Assembly: GCA_027620395.1 (NCBI GenBank)
Contig: JAQBZY010000164.1
Location: 1-5,052, forward strand
DNA from: Pseudomonadota bacterium
GTDB taxonomy: Bacteria; Pseudomonadota; Alphaproteobacteria; Rhodospirillales; Casp-alpha2
DNA length: 5,052 nucleotides
Direction of reading: 5' to 3'
This document shows, one piece after another, positions 1 through 5,052 of this stretch. The translations under genes and the position numbers were made by a program. Below the pieces are notes generated by a model. That model searched no databases. It worked only from the letters and a program-made list of their open reading frames with translations, and was not told the origin of the DNA. How positions within the stretch are numbered: position 1 is the first letter of the stretch; every line of letters starts with the position of its first letter.

Positions 1-1067
1 CCAAAATCGACATGGACAACCTGATTGATCGCAAGCTGCGGCGGTTCATGGGCGACGGTGCCGCGTATAACTATGTCGCCATGCGCGAAGCCATTGGTAA
101 CTCCGGGCTGTCCGACGCAGAGGTGACGTCGGAGCGCTCGGGCCTGGTCATGGGCTCCGGCGGGCCCTCGACCTCGGCGCTGATCGATGCCGCTGATACG
201 GCCCGTGAACGCGGCGCCAAACGGGTCGGCCCCTATGCGGTTCCCAAGGCCATGTGCTCTACCGCTTCGGCCAATATGTCCACGGCGTTTCATATGCGCG
301 GTCTCAGCTATTCCATCTCTTCGGCATGCTCGACCAGCGCGCATTGCATCGGTAACGGCACCGAGCTTATCCAATGGGGCAAGCAGGATGTTGTATTTGC
401 CGGCGGCTGTGAGGAACTGCATTGGACGTTGACCGTGCTGTTCGATGCCATGGGGGCGCTTTCGTCAAAATATAACGCCACACCAAGCCGCGCATCGCGC
501 CCCTTTGACGCCGATCGCGACGGTTTCGTTATCGCCGGCGGTGCCGGCGTCGTGGTGCTGGAGGAACTGGAACGCGCGAAAGCGCGCGGCGCCACCATCT
601 ACGGCGAGATCGTCGGTTACGGCGCAACGTCGGACGGTGTCGACATGGTGGCGCCGTCGGGTGAGGGCGCCACGCGTTGCATGCGTCTGGCGACCCAATC
701 ACTCGGCAACACCAAGGTCGATTACATCAATGCTCACGGCACTTCGACGCCGGCCGGCGACATGACGGAACTTAACGCAATTCAAGAGGTGTTCGGCGCC
801 GATAAACCAAAGATTTCGTCGACCAAGTCGTTGACTGGTCACTCTCAAGGAGCGACCGGCGCCCACGAGGCGATTTATTCCCTGATCATGCTCAACGAAA
901 ATTTCATCGCGGCCTCTGCAAATGTGGAGAACCTCGATCCGGCGGCGGGTGACGCGGAAATCGTCACCACACGAATCGACAATGCGGGCCTGAACTGTGT
1001 GCTTTCGAACAGTTTCGGCTTCGGCGGCACCAACGCCTCTCTCGCGTTCCGGCGCTTTGACGGCTGA
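1..1067 (+). CDS. fabB: Beta-ketoacyl-ACP synthase I (3' part, start outside window)
   Basis: This is the condensing enzyme of type II fatty acid synthesis. It joins malonyl-ACP to acyl-ACP in the cytoplasm, and the FabB class is required for elongating unsaturated chains. The frame is open from the first base. The first ATG (position 12) is internal, because the residues around it align with the KLD...LIDRKVVRFM segment of E. coli FabB, about 50 residues into the protein. Counting from that Met, the catalytic triad is Cys106 (in [16 protein letters not shown]), His242 ([11 protein letters not shown]) and His277 ([13 protein letters not shown]). The C-terminal [13 protein letters not shown] signature is intact and the gene ends in TGA. 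Similarity to E. coli FabB runs throughout (for example [10 protein letters not shown] and [11 protein letters not shown]), which favours FabB over FabF. It is followed 27 bp later by fabI, probably in one operon. The missing 5' end is only the window edge, not a broken gene. Confidence 0.96.
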   Translation, partial: KIDMDNLIDRKLRRFMGDGAAYNYVAMREAIGNSGLSDAEVTSERSGLVMGSGGPSTSALIDAADTARERGAKRVGPYAVPKAMCSTASANMSTAFHMRGLSYSISSACSTSAHCIGNGTELIQWGKQDVVFAGGCEELHWTLTVLFDAMGALSSKYNATPSRASRPFDADRDGFVIAGGAGVVVLEELERAKARGATIYGEIVGYGATSDGVDMVAPSGEGATRCMRLATQSLGNTKVDYINAHGTSTPAGDMTELNAIQEVFGADKPKISSTKSLTGHSQGATGAHEAIYSLIMLNENFIAASANVENLDPAAGDAEIVTTRIDNAGLNCVLSNSFGFGGTNASLAFRRFDG

Positions 1068-1082
1068 TACGTCCTTCCGGGC

Positions 1083-1087
1083 GAGGA
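1083..1087 (+). promoter_or_regulatory. Ribosome binding site of fabI
   Basis: GAGGA lies 7 bases before the GTG at 1095. It supports GTG as the fabI start over the in-frame ATG at 1155, which has only a weak purine stretch (GAAAG) before it. Confidence 0.7.
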
Positions 1088-1094
1088 ATAACAC

Positions 1095-1934
1095 GTGAAC
1101 GATCATACTAAATCCGGCGCGGTCCCGGCCGCCATTGCCACTGAAAGCAATCTGATGGCTGGCAAGCGGGGGCTCATTCTCGGCGTCGCCAACGATCATT
1201 CGATCGCCTGGGGCATCGCCCGCACGCTGCGCGCGCACGGTGCCGAGCTCGCCTTCACATACCAGAACGACGCCATCAAGAAGCGCGTTGGGCCGCTTGC
1301 GGCATCGGCCGGATCCAGCATTCTGCTGCCCTGCGACGTCGAGGCGGAAGGTGCTGTCGGTAACGTCATCGGTGGACTCCGCGAAACTTGGGACACGTTC
1401 GATTTTGTCGTCCATGCCATCGCCTATTCCGACAAGGAAGAATTGAAGGGCCGTTATGTCGATACCTCGCGGGAGAACTTCCGCCGCACCCTCGATGTCT
1501 CGTGCTTTTCATTCACCACCCTGGCTCGGCATGCCGCTCAGGCGATGCCGAATGGCGGCAGCATGATCACGCTGACATTCTCGGGCGCCAACCGAGTGGT
1601 GCCTAACTACAACGTCATGGGCGTTGCCAAGGCGGCCTTGGAAGCAAGCGTGCGTTATCTCGCGTCCGATCTCGGCCCTCAGGGAATCCGGGTCAACGCC
1701 ATTTCGGCGGGACCGATGCGGACCCTCGCTGGCAGCGCCATTGGCGGCGCCCGGCACATTTTGAAGTGGAACGAAATGCACGCCCCGCTCCGCCGCAACG
1801 TTCATCTCGACGATATCGGCGGCGCCAGTCTGTATCTGCTGTCGGATCTATCGAGAAGCGTCACCGGCGAAATTCACCACGTCGACAGCGGCTACAATGT
1901 AATTGGGGTTCCGCAGTCGGGCGGCGAGGTATAG
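1095..1934 (+). CDS. fabI: Enoyl-ACP reductase (NADH), FabI
   Basis: FabI reduces trans-2-enoyl-ACP to acyl-ACP, the last step of each fatty acid elongation cycle. It is an atypical short-chain dehydrogenase with a Rossmann fold. Visible signatures are the N-terminal nucleotide site GKRGLILGVANDHSIAWGIA (residues 23-42), AELAFTYQ (50-57), VVHAIAYSDKEELKGRYV (105-122), the catalytic Y172-x6-K179 in PNYNVMGVAKA, and RVNAISAGPMRTLAG (199-213). The length of 279 aa is slightly above the family norm because of about 20 residues before MAGKRG; ATG 1155 would give a 259-aa protein. I prefer GTG 1095 for its Shine-Dalgarno sequence. Two active-site positions differ from E. coli FabI: Phe162 replaces Tyr146, and Ala110 replaces Gly93, a position where substitutions are known to lower triclosan sensitivity. 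The gene follows fabB by 27 bp and is very likely cotranscribed with it. Confidence 0.94.
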   Translation: MNDHTKSGAVPAAIATESNLMAGKRGLILGVANDHSIAWGIARTLRAHGAELAFTYQNDAIKKRVGPLAASAGSSILLPCDVEAEGAVGNVIGGLRETWDTFDFVVHAIAYSDKEELKGRYVDTSRENFRRTLDVSCFSFTTLARHAAQAMPNGGSMITLTFSGANRVVPNYNVMGVAKAALEASVRYLASDLGPQGIRVNAISAGPMRTLAGSAIGGARHILKWNEMHAPLRRNVHLDDIGGASLYLLSDLSRSVTGEIHHVDSGYNVIGVPQSGGEV

Positions 1935-1942
1935 GTTGGTTG

Positions 1943-1984
1943 ATGGTTGAATTCGCCCGGTCACTCATAATGAAGCGCCCATGA
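1943..1984 (+). CDS. Possible 13-codon leader ORF ending on the irr start
   Basis: An ATG at 1943, preceded 7 bases earlier by AGG, opens a short frame that reads MVEFARSLIMKRP. Its TGA (1982-1984) overlaps the irr ATG (1981-1983) in an ATGA arrangement. A second in-frame ATG (1970) gives only MKRP. The irr start has no good Shine-Dalgarno sequence of its own, so reinitiation or coupling from this frame could explain how irr is translated from a fabBI readthrough transcript. Chance is a real alternative, since the frame is very short and has no recognisable product. Confidence 0.22.
   Translation: MVEFARSLIMKRP
1966..1971 (+). promoter_or_regulatory. Possible -10 element just before irr
   Basis: CATAAT matches 5 of 6 bases of the sigma70 -10 consensus and would place transcription initiation near 1978, about 3 bases before the irr ATG, giving a nearly leaderless transcript. 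No good -35 is found at the right distance: TTGATG at 1940 is 20 bp away. Support is therefore partial. The alternative is transcription of irr from the fabBI operon, as only 46 bp separate the genes. Confidence 0.3.
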
Positions 1985-2397
1985 AAAACGGCCGCACCTA
2001 TGCCGAGATCATCGACCGCCTGCGCCAGGCCGGCCTCCGGCCGACCCGGCAGCGGATCGCGCTCGCCGGTCTGATGTACTCGGGCGGCGACCGCCATCTG
2101 TCGGCGGAAATTCTGCATGGCGAGGCGCTCCGGGCCCGCGTTCCGGTGTCACTGGCGACGGTTTACAATTCCTTGCACCAGTTCACGGCGCGCGGGTTGC
2201 TACGGGAAATCGTCATCGATGGCGGCCGTTCGTATTTCGATACCAATGTCAGCGACCACCATCACTTCTACTTCGAAAATGAGGGCCGGCTCGAGGACAT
2301 CCCGGCCGAGGACGTCGTTGTCGCGGCGCTTCCGAAAGCACCCGGCCGAACGCGCATTTCTCGTGTCGATGTGATCGTCCGGGTCCGCGAAGACTAA
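1981..2397 (+). CDS. irr: Irr-type Fur-family transcriptional regulator
   Basis: Irr is the alphaproteobacterial Fur-family regulator that senses iron through heme status and controls iron and heme metabolism genes. The 138-aa protein has a winged-helix N-terminal domain with GLRPTRQRIAL (residues 18-28), GDRHLSAEIL (36-45) and a recognition helix around PVSLATVYNSLHQFTARGLL (55-74). A linking segment, GRSYFDTNVSDHHHFYFENEG (82-102), includes the His93-94-95 motif typical of Irr, and the C-terminal dimerisation domain ends in SRVDVIVRVRED. There is no cysteine in the protein, so the N-terminal Cys-based heme regulatory motif of Bradyrhizobium Irr and the zinc-binding CxxC pairs of many Fur proteins are both absent. 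The start is fixed: an in-frame stop lies at 1948-1950 and no other ATG or GTG start lies between it and 1981. It sits downstream of fabBI, and a probable Irr box lies immediately after its stop, before the rubrerythrin gene. Confidence 0.92.
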   Translation: MKNGRTYAEIIDRLRQAGLRPTRQRIALAGLMYSGGDRHLSAEILHGEALRARVPVSLATVYNSLHQFTARGLLREIVIDGGRSYFDTNVSDHHHFYFENEGRLEDIPAEDVVVAALPKAPGRTRISRVDVIVRVRED

Positions 2398-2405
2398 AAA
2401 TTACA

Positions 2406-2420
2406 TTAGAAGCTTTCTAA
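2406..2420. promoter_or_regulatory. Probable Irr box (iron control element)
   Basis: TTAGAA-GCT-TTCTAA is a perfect inverted repeat with a 3-base centre in an AT-rich island. It resembles the described alphaproteobacterial Irr motif, an AT-rich palindrome of TTAGAA/TTCTAA half-sites. It begins 9 bases after the irr stop and ends 4 bases before the -35 element of the rubrerythrin promoter, so bound protein should affect that promoter. Since Irr is encoded immediately upstream and rubrerythrin-type diiron proteins are among known Irr targets (mbfA), Irr is the obvious candidate. Whether it represses or activates cannot be read from the position. Confidence 0.75.
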
Positions 2421-2424
2421 ATTA

Positions 2425-2453
2425 TTGACTCCCTGCGCGCCACCGGCCATATT
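2425..2453 (+). promoter_or_regulatory. Sigma70-type promoter of the rubrerythrin operon
   Basis: TTGACT (2425-2430, 5 of 6 with the -35 consensus) is followed after exactly 17 bp by CATATT (2448-2453, 4 of 6 with the -10). Initiation is expected near 2460, giving a 5' leader of about 65 bases. The Irr-like palindrome ends four bases upstream of the -35. Confidence 0.55.
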
Positions 2454-2460
2454 TGGCCGG
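2443..2460. repeat. Perfect inverted repeat across the -10 region
   Basis: CCGGCCA (2443-2449) and TGGCCGG (2454-2460) are perfect complements separated by TATT. The repeat covers the -10 element of the promoter above. It could be a second operator, or a hairpin at the end of the irr transcript. It is not followed by a T-run, so it is not a canonical intrinsic terminator. Confidence 0.6.
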
Positions 2461-2467
2461 ACGGGTT

Positions 2468-2495
2468 TAGACTCACGTCGCCCGACCCATAAAAT
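2468..2495 (+). promoter_or_regulatory. Alternative weaker promoter candidate for rubrerythrin
   Basis: TAGACT (2468-2473, 4 of 6), then 16 bp, then TAAAAT (2490-2495, 5 of 6). It would start transcription near 2502, about 23 bases before the ATG. It is listed because the -10 match is better than that of the upstream candidate, but it lies far from the Irr-like box. Confidence 0.25.
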
Positions 2496-2512
2496 TTCAT
2501 CAAAGGCCCACC

Positions 2513-2519
2513 AAGGAGG
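2513..2519 (+). promoter_or_regulatory. Very strong ribosome binding site of rubrerythrin
   Basis: AAGGAGG is a full match to the anti-Shine-Dalgarno sequence and stands 5 bases before the ATG at 2525. It is the strongest in the window and suggests that the rubrerythrin is made in quantity relative to the downstream genes. Confidence 0.8.
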
Positions 2520-2524
2520 ACCAC

Positions 2525-2944
2525 ATGGCAGGACTTAAGGGCAGCAAGACCGAAAAGAATTTGAAGGACGCCTTTGCCGGCGAATCGCAGGCCAACCGCC
2601 GCTATCTGTATTTCGCCCAAAAGGCCGACGTCGAAGGCTATAACGACGTCGCCGTGGTGTTTCGCTCGACCGCCGAAGGTGAAACCGGGCACGCGCATGG
2701 GCACCTCGAATTTCTGGAAGAGGTTGGCGATCCGGCGACGGGTGAGCCGATCGGCGACACGACGTTGAACCTCAAGGCGTCGATCGTTGGCGAGACGCAC
2801 GAATACACCGATATGTATCCGGGCATGGCGAAGACGGCTCGCGCCGAGGGGTTTGACGAAATCGCCGATTGGTTCGAAACCCTTGCCAAGGCCGAAAAGT
2901 CGCACGCCGGCCGGTTCCAAAAGGCGCTCGACACGATGTCGTAA
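2525..2944 (+). CDS. Rubrerythrin, diiron domain only (no rubredoxin domain)
   Basis: Rubrerythrins are cytoplasmic diiron four-helix-bundle proteins, best known as NAD(P)H-linked peroxidases that remove hydrogen peroxide. The 139-aa protein aligns closely with the N-terminal domain of Desulfovibrio rubrerythrin, starting at [10 protein letters not shown]. All diiron ligands are present: Glu20 ([11 protein letters not shown]), Glu53 and His56 (EGETGHAH), Glu90 and Glu93 ([11 protein letters not shown]), and Glu124 and His127 (AEKSHAGRF). The protein stops where the classic form continues into its CxxCG rubredoxin domain, and no rubredoxin-like cysteine pairs occur in the 91 bp downstream, so the short form looks genuine and not frameshifted. 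It must take electrons from a separate donor; the Fe-S protein encoded next is a plausible one by context only. It is the first gene of a likely three-gene operon behind a probable Irr box. Peroxidase versus iron-handling roles cannot be separated from sequence. Confidence 0.93.
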   Translation: MAGLKGSKTEKNLKDAFAGESQANRRYLYFAQKADVEGYNDVAVVFRSTAEGETGHAHGHLEFLEEVGDPATGEPIGDTTLNLKASIVGETHEYTDMYPGMAKTARAEGFDEIADWFETLAKAEKSHAGRFQKALDTMS

Positions 2945-2971
2945 GCGCGCCAGCGCGTATCTTGCTTGGGA

Positions 2972-2997
2972 CGGGAAGGGGGCGCGGCCCCCTCCCG
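2972..2997 (+). repeat. Strong GC-rich hairpin between rubrerythrin and the Fe-S gene
   Basis: The arms at 2972-2983 (CGGGAAGGGGGC) and 2987-2997 (GCCCCCTCCCG) pair over 11 bp with one bulged A and a GCG loop. The left arm start, CGGGAAG (2972-2978), can instead pair perfectly with CTTCCCG (2998-3004), giving a mutually exclusive outer stem. No T-run follows, so a Rho-independent terminator is unlikely. It could be an mRNA-stabilising or partial attenuating structure that keeps rubrerythrin mRNA above the rest of the operon. Confidence 0.6.
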
Positions 2998-3035
2998 CTT
3001 CCCGGTCTCCAACCGCAACTCACTTCGGACATACC

Positions 3036-4370
3036 ATGAGCGAAGGCAACCTGGAAGCACCGACACGCCATCCGATCGCCTGGCAGGATCCGGACTTCTA
3101 CGATGTGGCGAAACTCGACATCGAGCTTCGCCGCGTGTTCGACATCTGTCACGGCTGCCGGCGCTGTTTCAATCTGTGCGACAGCTTTCCAAAATTGTTC
3201 GATCTGATCGACGCTTCAGAAAGCGGCGAATTGGACGCCGTTGAAAGCGCCGATTTCAAGCCGGTGGTCGACGCCTGCACGCTCTGTGACATGTGCTTCA
3301 TGACCAAATGCCCGTATGTGCCGCCACACGAATTCAATTTGGACGTCCCGCACCTAATGTTGCGTTTTCGCGCCATCGAACAGAAATCCGGCAAAGTTCC
3401 CTTCGGTATCCGTCAGATCACCCAAACCGACCGCAATGGCAAGCTCGCCTCATTGGCGGCCGGTGCGTGCAATTGGGCCAGCAAATGCGGCAATCATCTG
3501 ACCCGGCCGGCGATGGAAGCGGTGCTTGGCATTCACCGCGACGCCGAATTGCCACTGTATCATTCCAAGCCTTTGACGGCGCGGGCCGCCGGGGCGCCGG
3601 CGCTGAACGACACCGCGCCAGCCAAGGGCCGGAAAGCCGTCCTCTACGCCACCTGCTTCGCCAATTTCAACAATCCCGGCATCGGCGAGGCGGCGCTGGC
3701 CGTTCTCGCCAAGAACGGTGTCGAGACCGAAATCGTCTATCCGCGCTGCTGCGGCATGCCGCAACTTGAGCAAGGCGACTTGGCCGCCGTCGCCGACAGC
3801 GCCAAGAAAACCGCCGCTGATCTCGTGCCTTGGATCGAAAAGGGTTACGACATCATCGCCTTGGTGCCGTCCTGCGCATTGATGTTGAAATTCGAATGGC
3901 CGCTGATCGTGCCCGCAGACGAAAACGTCAAAAGACTCAGCGCCGCGACTTCCGACATCAGTCAATACATCGTCGGCATCGCCAAGAAGGAAGGCCTGGC
4001 CGACGGCCTCATGGCCTTGGACGGCGCCGTCACGGTGCACATCGCCTGCCATGCTCGGGCCCAGAACATGGGCCAGAAGGCGGCTGAACTTCTGCGTCTC
4101 ATACCCGATACCCAGATCAATATCATCGAGCGCTGCTCCGGGCACGGCGGATCGTGGGGCGTGCTGAAGGAAAATTTTGAGGTCGGCATCAAAGTCGGCA
4201 AACCGGTGGCCCGACAGGCGGCGAAGAATGCCGCCAAGTATGTGGTTTCGGAATGTCCCTTGGCCCGCGATCACATCTTGCAAGGCGTGCGGATGATCGA
4301 TGCAGAGGCGGCCGATGTCGCGCCGGGACAGCATCCGGTCGAACTGTTCGCCCGCGCCTACGGTCTCTGA
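3036..4370 (+). CDS. Fe-S oxidoreductase with two ferredoxin-type clusters and two CCG domains (GlpC/HdrB-like)
   Basis: This 444-aa soluble protein belongs to the broad family of heterodisulfide reductase- and GlpC-related iron-sulfur electron carriers. The first cluster motif is C38-x2-C41-x2-C44-x3-C48 and the second is C81-x2-C84-x2-C87-x4-C92-P, the latter with one residue more than usual in the last gap. Two C-terminal cysteine-rich (CCG) modules follow: C207, C238-C239-G ([14 protein letters not shown]) and C280; then C338 ([12 protein letters not shown]), C367 in [11 protein letters not shown], where Ser replaces the second Cys, and C407. No signal peptide or membrane segment is seen. 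The start at 3036 is preferred because the frame upstream overlaps rubrerythrin and gives a basic, low-complexity peptide; only a weak GGA precedes it. It lies 91 bp after rubrerythrin and 17 bp before the DUF3501 gene. Its substrate is unknown. A role as electron donor to the rubredoxin-less rubrerythrin is inferred from context only. Confidence 0.88.
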   Translation: MSEGNLEAPTRHPIAWQDPDFYDVAKLDIELRRVFDICHGCRRCFNLCDSFPKLFDLIDASESGELDAVESADFKPVVDACTLCDMCFMTKCPYVPPHEFNLDVPHLMLRFRAIEQKSGKVPFGIRQITQTDRNGKLASLAAGACNWASKCGNHLTRPAMEAVLGIHRDAELPLYHSKPLTARAAGAPALNDTAPAKGRKAVLYATCFANFNNPGIGEAALAVLAKNGVETEIVYPRCCGMPQLEQGDLAAVADSAKKTAADLVPWIEKGYDIIALVPSCALMLKFEWPLIVPADENVKRLSAATSDISQYIVGIAKKEGLADGLMALDGAVTVHIACHARAQNMGQKAAELLRLIPDTQINIIERCSGHGGSWGVLKENFEVGIKVGKPVARQAAKNAAKYVVSECPLARDHILQGVRMIDAEAADVAPGQHPVELFARAYGL

Positions 4371-4387
4371 AGGAACAGGTTGCGATC

Positions 4388-4975
4388 ATGGCCAAGCACG
4401 AAATCACCCGCGCCGATATTCTGACTCGGCAGGAATACGAAAAAATCCGCAAGGACAGCCGAGGCCGCGTCACCAAGATGAAACGCGGCCGCCAGATATC
4501 TTGTGGCCCGGATGCCACGTTTTATTTCGAAAGTTACGACACCATGTGGCACCAGGTGCACGAAATGCTGTTCATTGAAAAGGGCGGTGAGGCGCAGATT
4601 GATGACGAGCTCGCAGCCTACAATCCGCTGATTCCGAACGGCCTGGAATTGGTCGCAACCTTGATGTTCGAAATCGAGGACGCCGACCGTCGGGCCAAGG
4701 TGTTGGCCGGGCTTGGCGGCGTCGAGGAAACGGTGACGCTCGATGTCGACGGCGAGATCATTGCCGGCATGCCGGAAGCGGATGCCGAGCGGACCAACGC
4801 GGCGGGCAAAGCGTCATCGGTGCAGTTCATTCATTTTCCGTTCACGGACAAGGCGATTGCAAAGTTCAAATCACCGCAAACCAGGATTGTTCTTGGAATC
4901 GGCCACTCGAATTACGGTCACATGACGGTCTTGCCGGAACAGATCCGCGCCGCGCTGGCCAAGGATTTCGATTGA
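4388..4975 (+). CDS. DUF3501 family protein
   Basis: This 195-aa soluble protein of unknown function is recognised as DUF3501 from its central DELAAYNPLIPNG segment (residues 73-85) and the ending IGHSNYGHMTVLPEQIRAALA (171-191). As I recall, this family often accompanies rubrerythrin and CCG-domain Fe-S protein genes, as here. It has no signal peptide or membrane helix and only one cysteine (Cys39), so it is unlikely to carry an Fe-S cluster by itself. Histidines occur at 55 and 58 (WHQVHEM), 149, 173 and 178, which might bind a metal, though I cannot confirm their conservation. The start at 4388 is chosen because it avoids overlap with the Fe-S gene, whose stop is 17 bp upstream, and AGGAACAGG (4371-4379) supplies a modest ribosome site. 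Frame extension upstream to 4253 would only overlap its neighbour. Translation and transcription with the Fe-S gene are likely coupled. Confidence 0.88.
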   Translation: MAKHEITRADILTRQEYEKIRKDSRGRVTKMKRGRQISCGPDATFYFESYDTMWHQVHEMLFIEKGGEAQIDDELAAYNPLIPNGLELVATLMFEIEDADRRAKVLAGLGGVEETVTLDVDGEIIAGMPEADAERTNAAGKASSVQFIHFPFTDKAIAKFKSPQTRIVLGIGHSNYGHMTVLPEQIRAALAKDFD

Positions 4976-5018
4976 GCGGAGTTGTCATACCAATCTGCAT
5001 AAAGAATGACTTATTGTT
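4976..5018. other. Short intergenic spacer, no gene seen
   Basis: The base composition turns AT-rich after the DUF3501 stop. GTCAT (4984-4988) and ATGAC (5006-5010) form a small inverted repeat with a 17-base loop. No convincing promoter, terminator or ORF is present. Confidence 0.4.
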
Positions 5019-5052
5019 TCATCCTTCGAGACGCGGCTACGCCGCTCCTCAG
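5019..5052. repeat. Palindromic intergenic repeat (REP-like), cut by window edge
   Basis: The segment begins TCATCCTTCGAGACGCGGC and contains GCGGC-TAC-GCCGC (5033-5045), with GAG (5028-5030) pairing with CTC (5048-5050) outside it. It ends in TCCTCAG at the window edge. In alphaproteobacterial genomes I recall similar intergenic palindromes that close with GGATGA, which would complement the TCATCC here. That completion lies outside the window and is inference. The folded RNA could help end or protect the operon transcript. Confidence 0.55.

Noticed and set aside
12..14. ATG at 12 as the real fabB start
   Set aside because: Homology to FabB continues upstream of it in frame, and the enzyme would lack about 50 N-terminal residues; the true start is outside the window.
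699..1415. Long reverse-strand ORF of 238 codons
   Set aside because: It is antisense to fabB and fabI, which have clear family signatures; long antisense frames are expected in GC-rich DNA.
2443..2460. Intrinsic terminator for irr
   Set aside because: The hairpin has no following T-run and coincides with a promoter -10, so a canonical terminator is not supported.
2787..3035. N-terminal extension of the Fe-S protein frame by 83 codons
   Set aside because: It overlaps the rubrerythrin gene and translates to a basic, Arg/Pro-rich peptide typical of an out-of-frame reading; family similarity begins after 3036.
2945..3035. Degraded rubredoxin domain after rubrerythrin
   Set aside because: The continuing forward reading shows no CxxCG pairs or other rubredoxin signature; a frameshifted remnant is not supported.
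3450..4334. Long reverse-strand ORF of 294 codons
   Set aside because: It mirrors the Fe-S gene and shows no recognisable motif.
4253..4387. N-terminal extension of the DUF3501 frame by 45 codons
   Set aside because: It lies inside the Fe-S gene and has out-of-frame composition; MAKHEITRADIL at 4388 is a natural start with a ribosome site nearby.
1..5052. CRISPR array, tRNA, rRNA or insertion sequence
   Set aside because: No regularly spaced direct repeats, tRNA-like cloverleaf, rRNA sequence or transposase was seen on either strand.

Overview
The window looks like chromosomal DNA of an alphaproteobacterium. The support is a GC-rich, tightly packed coding style, an Irr-type Fur-family regulator (Irr is largely an alphaproteobacterial protein), alphaproteobacterial-style FabB and FabI proteins, and a palindromic intergenic repeat at the right edge of a kind I associate with alphaproteobacterial genomes. 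A Rhodospirillales-like host is my best guess, but the sequence alone does not settle the order. All convincing genes are on the + strand.

Left part (1-1934): the 3' portion of fabB (beta-ketoacyl-ACP synthase I, its start lying outside the window), then fabI (NADH enoyl-ACP reductase) 27 bp downstream with its own Shine-Dalgarno sequence and a GTG start. The two form the elongation and reduction steps of a type II fatty acid synthesis operon; fabA may lie upstream, out of view.

Middle (1935-2524): after a 46-bp gap comes irr, encoding a cysteine-free Irr regulator with the His-His-His motif but no N-terminal heme regulatory motif. The gap may hold a 13-codon leader ORF that ends on the irr start codon. 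Nine bases after the irr stop is a perfect 15-bp palindrome, TTAGAA-GCT-TTCTAA, which resembles the Irr box (iron control element). A good sigma70-type promoter follows four bases later, and its -10 region sits inside a second perfect inverted repeat.

Right part (2525-4975): that promoter probably drives a three-gene operon: a rubrerythrin lacking the rubredoxin domain (very strong Shine-Dalgarno), a 444-residue protein with two ferredoxin-type clusters and two CCG-type domains, and a DUF3501 protein. The reading I favour is an iron-responsive peroxide- or iron-handling module in which the Fe-S protein supplies electrons to the diiron protein and DUF3501 is an uncharacterised partner. Irr, encoded next door, would couple it to iron or heme status. 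The Irr box and gene identities are visible in the sequence; the electron-transfer model is inference.

The last 77 bp (4976-5052) hold no gene and end within a palindromic repeat cut by the window edge.
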